A DNA stretch of 8,948 bases, from the NCBI GenBank assembly GCA_964651005.1, contig CAZYVL010000097.1, positions 1 through 8,948 on the forward strand. The letters run 5' to 3'. Each line of letters starts with the position of its first letter. The stretch's first letter is position 1. The notes under the pieces were generated by a model, which ran no database searches, was not told the DNA's origin, and worked only from the letters and a program-made list of their open reading frames with translations. The position numbers were made by a program, and so were the translations under genes. Origin of the DNA: DATMFV01 sp964651005 (lineage in GTDB: Bacteria > Verrucomicrobiota > Verrucomicrobiia > Chthoniobacterales > Chthoniobacteraceae). Below are positions 1 through 4,831 of the stretch, piece by piece.

Positions 1-75
1 CGAAACCTGGAATTTGATCCGAAGCGAAACCTGTTTGGGAATCTACCGGTTTTGGAGAGGGTGACTGCACCGTAA
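1..75 (+). CDS. possible 3' end of an unidentified plus-strand gene
   Basis: Frame 1 is open from the window edge to a TAA at 73-75 and gives 24 residues ending in ...LPVLERVTAP. The composition (NLEFDPKRNLFGNLP) looks like an ordinary protein C-terminus, and a plus-strand gene ending here would converge on the minus-strand gene that stops at 173. The fragment is too short to assign to a family, and 24 open codons are not statistically strong. The direct repeat cgaaacctg at 1-9 and 25-33 encodes the RNL that occurs twice. It could equally be non-coding sequence. Confidence 0.3.
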   Translation, partial: RNLEFDPKRNLFGNLPVLERVTAP

Positions 76-172
76 AAAGCCAAGCGCACAGGTCAAAGCC
101 CCGGGGCCGCTCCATGCGCTTTGAGCATCCCACCGGATCCGCCCTTGGCGGCGAGCCGCCTGGCCACGCCAT
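76..172. other. intergenic stretch with weak hairpins
   Basis: About 97 bp lie between the possible gene end at 75 and the minus-strand stop at 173. It holds a perfect 10-bp palindrome GCCCCGGGGC (98-107) and an inverted repeat GGCGG-CGAG-CCGCC (147-160). The second lies 13 bp beyond the stop of the 651-aa gene and could form a short GC hairpin at its transcript end. Neither has a following T tract on either strand, so an intrinsic terminator is not supported. I see nothing else here. Confidence 0.3.
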
Positions 173-2128
173 TCAGCGCGTGGCGGTCCCGAACGCGGAT
201 GCCTGGGAGGCTTCAGGCGCTTCAGGCGCTTCAGGCAAGACCTGTTTGACCAGGCGGTCGATGGCCGTTTTTCCAAACTCCGTCGCGGGGTAGATCTTCT
301 GCGCCTTGAGGTACCAGGCGAGGCTTGCGCCCGTTTGCCCTTTTTCCTCAAGGTCTTGCGCGGTGCGCAGCGTCCGAACGAAATCCGCCGCCTTGGTGGT
401 CAGATCGGCACGCACCTGGTTGAGCTTGTTATCCTGGGGAAACTTCTGGAAAACCGTCTCCACGTTCTCCCACGCCCCGGCGTAATCGCCGTGCCGGGCG
501 ATCTCGGTGGAGCGGATGATCGCGCTCTCGATCTGCTGCATATCATCGAGCACGGTCTTGAGCTTCTCCTGCCGGTCGGGGTAGAGCGCCGTTGCCGCGA
601 TGAAGCGCACGCGGTCGTCGAAAATCTGCCGGAAGTTGTGCTGGGCCAGGAGTTGGTCGAAATCCGCAAGCGCCTTTTGCTGTACGTCGGCGGTGTTGAA
701 GATGCGCCCGCTGATTTCGGCGAGCGCGGGGTTGCGCGGCCAGATCTCCGTGGCGGCCTTGAGTTCCTCTTCCAGCGTGGCGCTGTCGCCGCTCACGGCT
801 GCGTTGCGGGCCTTGGCCAGATGCATCGCGGCGACGGTGCGGGCGGTTTCGATGGCCGCCATCGGCTTGGAGTTGTCAAAATCCTTCGCGGTCTTTTCAA
901 GCTCGTGGACGAGTTTTTCCGCCAGGGCGTAGTCCTTCACCTCCAGAGCGGAGACGAGCTGGCTTGCCTGCCGGGAGAACTCCAGCGCCCGCCGCTTGCT
1001 CTCGCGCGGGAGAGTGCGCAGGGAAGGGAGGTATTCGCCGATCCCGAAGGCTTCCGCGAGCCGCTTCGTGGCGCTCTCCATCTCGTTTTTCGAGGCGAGG
1101 AATTTGTACGCTTCCACCCCTTCGTTGGCGTCGCGGATCGCCTCGCTCGCCATCGCATCGAGGGTGATGACCGTCGGCGGGCTGCCCGTCGTCTTGGCAA
1201 AGAGATCCTTTGTGTCGCTCCCGAGGCGCAGCGTGTTGTCGCCCTCGTCAAAGACGGCGCGGTAAAAGCGCGTCGCGATTAACACATGCTGAAAGCGACG
1301 CTGGAGGAAAAGCTGCATCGCGAGCATCTGGAACTCGATCTTGGCCTGGACCTTCGAGAGCTCCTTCTTCGCCTGGTTGGCCTTGATGGCGGCCAGGGTC
1401 TCCGCAAGCCGCGTCGTGTAGGGGAGCACCTCCATGTCGCGCTTTTCCTGCTGGACCTTGTACCATTCCTCAAGCGCCTTGCCCTTCAGCCCCGAGGGTG
1501 GCGTTGTGGTGCGGGCATCCGATCCGGCCACCTTCTGGTTCCAGATGGCCTGTTTGCGTTCAGCTTCCAGCACGGCGTTTGCTTTTTCCAGCTGCTGTGC
1601 GTTTTTCATCGACCGCCATGCGGAGTAAACCGCGTCGGAAATCCCTTCGCAAAGCCGCGCGTCGATCTTAAAGCGGGAGGCTTGCGGCAGAAGCTGGAAC
1701 GCCTCGTCAAGACGCTTGGGCGTGAGATGCTGCGGGCTGATCCGCTCCAGAATCGTGTCGAGAAGCTCCTGGTAGCGCCGGTTCTCGTCGTCGGTCTCCT
1801 CCGGCGCGTTCAGGTATTTCTCAAAGCGCGCCCGGAAGAGCCGGTTGTCGTACACGTTCCAGCTCGTCCCGTTCCAGGTGACCATCTCCGTGTCCGGGTT
1901 GAATGTCGGGAGCGAAAACGTGCCGGAAGACGCACCGTTGCCATTCCCGTCAGGCTTGGCCTCCGGGGATTCCGTTGGCGAAGAGGCGGGCGAAGAAGTG
2001 GATGGCGCAGGGCGAGACCGGGGGGGGCGGGAGGAATGCCTGGAGCCGGGCGCGTCAGGAACCTGCGCGTGCATACCGAGGGCCGGGCCGAGAAGAAAAG
2101 CGAGGAAAAGAGAGAGGGGAACTTTCAT
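173..2128 (-). CDS. large exported helical-repeat protein of unknown function
   Basis: The 651-residue product has an N-terminal signal peptide: a basic start (MK), a hydrophobic core at about residues 4-18, and plausible cleavage after ALG18 or HA21. It should therefore leave the cytoplasm. Residues 23-65 are a Pro/Ser/Gly-rich linker. Residues 80-105 (WNGTSWNVYDNRLFRARFEK) form a distinctive conserved-looking stretch. The rest is mostly charged alpha-helix, with likely coiled coil at about 170-265. Several helix pairs at about 385-470 and 540-630 (for example HGDYAGAWENVETVFQKFPQD and GASLAWYLKAQKIYP) resemble degenerate TPR repeats. I see no enzyme motif, and the only cysteine is C160. The C-terminus has a PEA-PEA-PEA repeat. 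The start codon overlaps the stop of the upstream gene as ATGA, so translation is probably coupled. I do not recognise the family; a TPR-like envelope scaffold is a guess. Confidence 0.85.
   Translation of the reverse strand: MKVPLSLFLAFLLGPALGMHAQVPDAPGSRHSSRPPRSRPAPSTSSPASSPTESPEAKPDGNGNGASSGTFSLPTFNPDTEMVTWNGTSWNVYDNRLFRARFEKYLNAPEETDDENRRYQELLDTILERISPQHLTPKRLDEAFQLLPQASRFKIDARLCEGISDAVYSAWRSMKNAQQLEKANAVLEAERKQAIWNQKVAGSDARTTTPPSGLKGKALEEWYKVQQEKRDMEVLPYTTRLAETLAAIKANQAKKELSKVQAKIEFQMLAMQLFLQRRFQHVLIATRFYRAVFDEGDNTLRLGSDTKDLFAKTTGSPPTVITLDAMASEAIRDANEGVEAYKFLASKNEMESATKRLAEAFGIGEYLPSLRTLPRESKRRALEFSRQASQLVSALEVKDYALAEKLVHELEKTAKDFDNSKPMAAIETARTVAAMHLAKARNAAVSGDSATLEEELKAATEIWPRNPALAEISGRIFNTADVQQKALADFDQLLAQHNFRQIFDDRVRFIAATALYPDRQEKLKTVLDDMQQIESAIIRSTEIARHGDYAGAWENVETVFQKFPQDNKLNQVRADLTTKAADFVRTLRTAQDLEEKGQTGASLAWYLKAQKIYPATEFGKTAIDRLVKQVLPEAPEAPEASQASAFGTATR
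211..235. repeat. 9-bp coding tandem repeat, about 2.8 copies
   Basis: The unit cttcaggcg occurs at 211-219 and 220-228, with a partial copy at 229-235. It lies inside the 3' end of the 651-aa gene and encodes Pro-Glu-Ala three times. Because 9 bp is a multiple of three, copy-number change would alter length without shifting the frame. Confidence 0.8.
2020..2027. repeat. homopolymer tract of eight G (C8 on the coding strand)
   Basis: Eight consecutive G on the plus strand read as C8 across codons 34-37 (Arg-Pro-Pro-Arg) of the 651-aa exported protein, inside its Pro/Ser-rich linker just after the signal peptide. The frame through the tract is intact here, since reading continues for more than 600 codons. 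Tracts of this length can slip in replication or be miscounted by sequencers. Confidence 0.8.
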
Positions 2129-2523
2129 GCCTTGCGCAGATTTCTTGCCTTGAGAATGCCCCGGTCGCCCACTTCAACCTCGAAGGTGAAGTGCTGCCCC
2201 TTCTGGAGATTCATGGCATCGAATGCCGTGGGGATCAGGATCGGGAGGACATCGCCGGAGTCGTCCAGGTCGATGGAGTAGAGGCGGCCCGTTTTCGGCG
2301 ACCAACCGAGCTGGTTGGCAACCGTCCCGGTGAGCCGGTAGGTATTCCCCCGCAGGCTGTTGGAATTCTCCAGATAAGCCGGGGAGGGGAACGGGGCGAG
2401 GGTGCGGAACGGATCGTTGACCTGAGAGAAAACCCAGTATCCGCCCGCTGCCAATCCAAGGCAAAGCAGGCAGGCTGCAGCGATCCATGCTGGCGTAGTG
2501 GAAGAACGTGCTCGTCGTGCCAT
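2125..2523 (-). CDS. small membrane-anchored protein with possible OB-like domain
   Basis: The 132-residue product has a basic N-terminus (MARRARSS), one hydrophobic segment at about residues 11-34, and then a soluble domain. A single-pass anchor with the domain outside the cytoplasm is most likely. Residues 56-130 alternate short beta-strand-like stretches with turns (YRLTGTVANQL, LYSIDLDDSG, LPILIPTAF, GQHFTFEVEVGDRGILKARNL). This recalls an OB-fold barrel, but that is pattern reading and not a family match. It has no catalytic motif. Its TGA overlaps the ATG of the 651-aa exported gene (ATGA at 2128-2125), so the two are co-transcribed and probably form a functional pair. The leader just upstream of the start reads ctttccctaccccaa and has no Shine-Dalgarno sequence. 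The function is unknown. Confidence 0.8.
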   Translation of the reverse strand: MARRARSSTTPAWIAAACLLCLGLAAGGYWVFSQVNDPFRTLAPFPSPAYLENSNSLRGNTYRLTGTVANQLGWSPKTGRLYSIDLDDSGDVLPILIPTAFDAMNLQKGQHFTFEVEVGDRGILKARNLRKA

Positions 2524-2622
2524 TTGGGGTAGGGAAAGCAGAGTACGGCTTTTAGAAGATGACGCAATGAATTTGATTCCTCAACCCCCAATTCCGCGCT
2601 CCCAATTTCGCACTCCTTCGCA

Positions 2623-2658
2623 ACGATGCAAAAGACGATGCAAAAGACAATGCAAAGG
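2623..2658. repeat. 12-bp tandem repeat, three copies, in divergent intergenic region
   Basis: The unit acgatgcaaaag occurs perfectly at 2623-2634 and 2635-2646. A third copy, acaatgcaaagg, follows at 2647-2658 with two substitutions. It lies about 100 bp upstream of the minus-strand operon start and about 130 bp upstream of the permease start. Direct repeats in such a position can be operator sites for a regulator, but a replication-slippage product is equally possible. The 12-bp spacing is not an integral number of helical turns. Confidence 0.85.
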
Positions 2659-2661
2659 GGT

Positions 2662-2690
2662 TTGCTTCCACCGCCGGTTCGGCTTATACC
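2662..2690 (+). promoter_or_regulatory. candidate sigma-70-type promoter for the ABC permease
   Basis: TTGCTT (2662-2667) and TATACC (2685-2690) are separated by 17 bp and match the -35 and -10 consensus at 3 and 4 of 6 positions. The site lies about 96 bp upstream of the permease ATG in a locally AT-richer stretch, directly after the 12-bp repeats. A transcript starting near 2697 would include the hairpin at 2730-2785. The match is weak and could be chance. Confidence 0.3.
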
Positions 2691-2729
2691 ATACCTTCGA
2701 AAGAGCTGGCATCGCGGTGAACGGGAAGG

Positions 2730-2785
2730 GGGAAGGGAAAAAGGAACAGGGACTCCCCAGCCGCAAGCCTCTTTTTTTCCTTCCC
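2730..2785 (+). promoter_or_regulatory. long inverted repeat / RNA hairpin at the permease start codon
   Basis: In the plus-strand transcript, 2730-2745 (GGGAAGGGAAAAAGGA) can pair with 2770-2785 (TCTTTTTTTCCTTCCC) over 16 continuous positions, two of them G-U wobbles. The loop is 24 nt and itself contains GGGA-C-TCCC. The 3' arm ends one base before the permease ATG at 2787, so the stem covers the place where a ribosome binding site would be. There is no Shine-Dalgarno sequence. The pairing is read directly from the sequence; a regulatory role is inferred. Pairing is biased to this strand, because the two G-U pairs become A-C mismatches in the opposite transcript. Confidence 0.5.
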
Positions 2786-2786
2786 G

Positions 2787-3899
2787 ATGTTTCGCGGATT
2801 GTGCGCCATTCTTTTCAAGGAGTTCATCGTCGTCCTGCGCGACCCGATGACGCTTTTTTTCATGCTCTTCCCGCCGCTCGTGGAGATGATCGCCTTTGGC
2901 TACGCGCTCGATAACGACGTCAAGCACATGCCGCTGGTCGTCTGCGACCAGGCGCACACCGTCGAAAGCCGCACGCTCGTGGAAAAATTCGTCAACACGG
3001 AGAGCTTCCGCGTGGCCCGGTGGGTGGAGAGCAGCGAGGAGATGGCGGCGGAAATCCGCCAGGGGCGCGCCCGCGCGGGGTTGCAGATTCCCCCCGGGTT
3101 CTCGCGCGATCTCCACGCCGGGCGTTCCACCCAGGTGCAGCTCGCCATCGACGGCTCCAACTCCACCACCGCGCTCGCCGCGCTCAACGCGGGCCAGGCG
3201 GTCACGCTCACGCAGTCGCTCCAGCGGCTCCTCGCCGGAGCGGGCCTTAAGGAAATGCCTGTGGAGATCCGCCCCCAGATGCTCTACAACCCGGCGATGC
3301 GCAGCCCGAACTTCTACGTGCCGGGGGTGATCGGCGTAGTGCTGCAAATCTCCACCACCTTTGCCACGGCGATGGCCGTGGTCCGTGAGCGGGAGCGCGG
3401 CACGCTGGAGCAGCTCCTGGTCAGCCCGCTCTCCCGCTGGGGGTTGATGCTCGGCAAGCTGACGCCTTATTTCTGTGTCGGCGTGGCGATGGCGGCCTTC
3501 CTCTTCGCCATCATGCGGTTTCTCTTTCATGTCCCGATCCAGGGGAGCCTGCTGAGCGTGGCGCTCTCCACGGTCGTCTACGTCTTTGGGCTTTTGAGCA
3601 TCGGCCTGCTCTTCTCCACGCGCGCGGAAAACCAGATGCAGGCGCTCCAGATGTCGATGGCGCTCATCCTGCCGAGCGTCTTTTTCTCCGGCTTCATCTT
3701 CCCGCGTGAGACGATGCCGTGGATCTTCTACGCCATCGGCGCCGTCCTGCCGACCACCTACTTCATCGACCTGATGCGCGGCATCATCCTGCGCGGCGCG
3801 AGCCTCGCGGAGTTCTGGCAGCCGCTGGTGATCCTGACGGCAATGTCGCTCGCCCTCTTCTGGCTCTGCGCCGCCAAGTTCAGGATGAAAATCTCGTAA
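2787..3899 (+). CDS. ABC-2 type transporter permease (YhhJ/YbhR-like)
   Basis: This 370-residue inner-membrane protein is the membrane half of an ABC exporter. It has the usual layout and length of the YhhJ/YbhR group. An amphipathic N-terminus (residues 1-19, with KEFIVVLRDP) leads to TM1 at about 20-41, followed by an extracytoplasmic domain at about 42-175. Five more membrane segments lie at about 176-198, 225-245, 255-277, 285-305 and 345-363. Family signatures are visible: RERERGTLEQLLVSPLSRW (200-218), which contacts the ATPase, and SGFIFPRETMPW (301-312) followed by PTTYFIDLMRG (322-332). The ATG at 2787 gives the family's standard N-terminus. No ATPase, HlyD-type adaptor or second permease is in the window, so its substrate and partners are unknown. 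The upstream neighbour is divergent and the downstream gene converges after 22 bp, so it appears to be transcribed alone. Confidence 0.93.
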   Translation: MFRGLCAILFKEFIVVLRDPMTLFFMLFPPLVEMIAFGYALDNDVKHMPLVVCDQAHTVESRTLVEKFVNTESFRVARWVESSEEMAAEIRQGRARAGLQIPPGFSRDLHAGRSTQVQLAIDGSNSTTALAALNAGQAVTLTQSLQRLLAGAGLKEMPVEIRPQMLYNPAMRSPNFYVPGVIGVVLQISTTFATAMAVVRERERGTLEQLLVSPLSRWGLMLGKLTPYFCVGVAMAAFLFAIMRFLFHVPIQGSLLSVALSTVVYVFGLLSIGLLFSTRAENQMQALQMSMALILPSVFFSGFIFPRETMPWIFYAIGAVLPTTYFIDLMRGIILRGASLAEFWQPLVILTAMSLALFWLCAAKFRMKIS

Positions 3900-3921
3900 A
3901 CGGCAGGGCGGATCGGGGTTT

Positions 3922-4731
3922 TCAGCCCGGCAGGAAATACCCGCGCTGCTTCGCGCTGACGGGCATCCCGAGAAGCTCCATCACCTGGAGCATATCTTCC
4001 CACACCTTCCGCTTCTCCGTATTGCTCTGGTTGCGGAGCAGGTAGGCAGGGTGGTAGGTGGCCATCAGCGGAATCCCCTTGAAGGCATGCCAGCGGCCAC
4101 GGAGCGCGTGCATCGGGGCCGCCTCGTTGAGAAGCCCCTCCATCGCGGTCGCGCCGAGGGCGACCAGGCATTTGGGCGCGATGATCTCGATCTGTTCGGC
4201 GAGGTACGGCAGGCAGACCGCCATCTCCGCCGGGGTCGGTTTCCGGTTGCCCGAAGCCCCGGGAGGCACATCGGGGCGGCATTTGAGCACATTGGCGATG
4301 TAGACCTCCTCGCGCCGCAGCCCCATCGCCCCGATGATTTTCGTCAAAAGCTGGCCCGCCTTGCCCACGAACGGCTCTCCCTCGCGGTCTTCATCCGCGC
4401 CGGGAGCCTCCCCCACGAACATCAACTGCGCGTCCGGATCCCCAACGCCGAAGACCACCTGCGTCCGGCTGGCGGCAAGATGCTCGCACTTCATGCACGC
4501 GATCACCTGCTGCCGCAGACGCTCCAGACGCTCCGCTTTGGAACCGCCCTGCCCGACGGACTCGACAGGCTGGGTGGGTCCAGTGGATTCGGTCGGTTCG
4601 GCGGATTCGGGGGATGGAATGGGGCGAGCCGGAGCCGCCCCGGTTTTCCGCTCCGGGGCCGGAGCGGAGCGGGGGAGGGGCGTAGACCGGGCCTCGACTT
4701 CCGCCAGCCGCTGGAGCGAAAGCAACGAGGC
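3922..4731 (-). CDS. family 4 (4Fe-4S) uracil-DNA glycosylase, N-terminus lost in gap
   Basis: The enzyme removes uracil from DNA as the first step of base excision repair. The 269 visible C-terminal residues contain the whole catalytic domain. Motif 1 is GEAPGADED at visible residues 107-115, and motif 3 is HPAYLLR at 227-233. The four expected cluster cysteines are C79 and C82 (CMKC), C151 (KCRP) and C173, as in family 4 enzymes, which bind 4Fe-4S. Residues 15-63 are a Pro/Ala/Ser/Glu/Thr-rich linker preceded by a short helical stretch (SLLSLQRLAEVEAR). Such N-terminal extensions are known in bacterial members of this family. The start codon lies in the N gap or is otherwise unseen. The gene follows aconitase on the same strand, but their spacing is unknown. 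Any reading that joins this frame to aconitase across the Ns is an artefact. Confidence 0.93.
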   Translation of the reverse strand, partial: ASLLSLQRLAEVEARSTPLPRSAPAPERKTGAAPARPIPSPESAEPTESTGPTQPVESVGQGGSKAERLERLRQQVIACMKCEHLAASRTQVVFGVGDPDAQLMFVGEAPGADEDREGEPFVGKAGQLLTKIIGAMGLRREEVYIANVLKCRPDVPPGASGNRKPTPAEMAVCLPYLAEQIEIIAPKCLVALGATAMEGLLNEAAPMHALRGRWHAFKGIPLMATYHPAYLLRNQSNTEKRKVWEDMLQVMELLGMPVSAKQRGYFLPG

Positions 4732-4831
4732 NNNNNNNNNNNNNNNNNNNNNNNNNNNNNNNNNNNNNNNNNNNNNNNNNNNNNNNNNNNNNNNNNNNNN
4801 NNNNNNNNNNNNNNNNNNNNNNNNNNNNNNN
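4732..4831. other. assembly gap of exactly 100 N
   Basis: One hundred consecutive N is a conventional scaffold-gap placeholder, so the true length is unknown. It hides the aconitase stop codon, the aconitase-glycosylase intergenic space and the glycosylase start. Confidence 0.98.

Noticed and set aside
335..2281. Plus-strand frames of 315 and 331 codons opposite the 651-aa exported gene
   Set aside because: The minus-strand gene has a signal peptide, coherent helical content and an ATGA overlap with its neighbour. The plus-strand translations look like codon-bias shadows.
2623..2658. CRISPR-like array
   Set aside because: The 12-bp units are contiguous with no spacers and only three copies, and no cas gene is nearby. 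It is a simple tandem repeat.
2768..2785. Intrinsic terminator suggested by the T7 run upstream of the permease
   Set aside because: The T run is inside the 3' arm of the hairpin and does not follow a GC-rich stem, so it does not have terminator geometry. An attenuator cannot be fully excluded.
2235..3530. 431-codon minus-strand frame across the permease and intergenic region
   Set aside because: It overlaps two supported genes and a repeat-bearing intergenic region. Its translation is charged low-complexity sequence with no family resemblance.
3900..3921. Bidirectional terminator between the convergent permease and glycosylase genes
   Set aside because: The 22-bp spacer has no inverted repeat long enough to form a stem and no suitable T tract.
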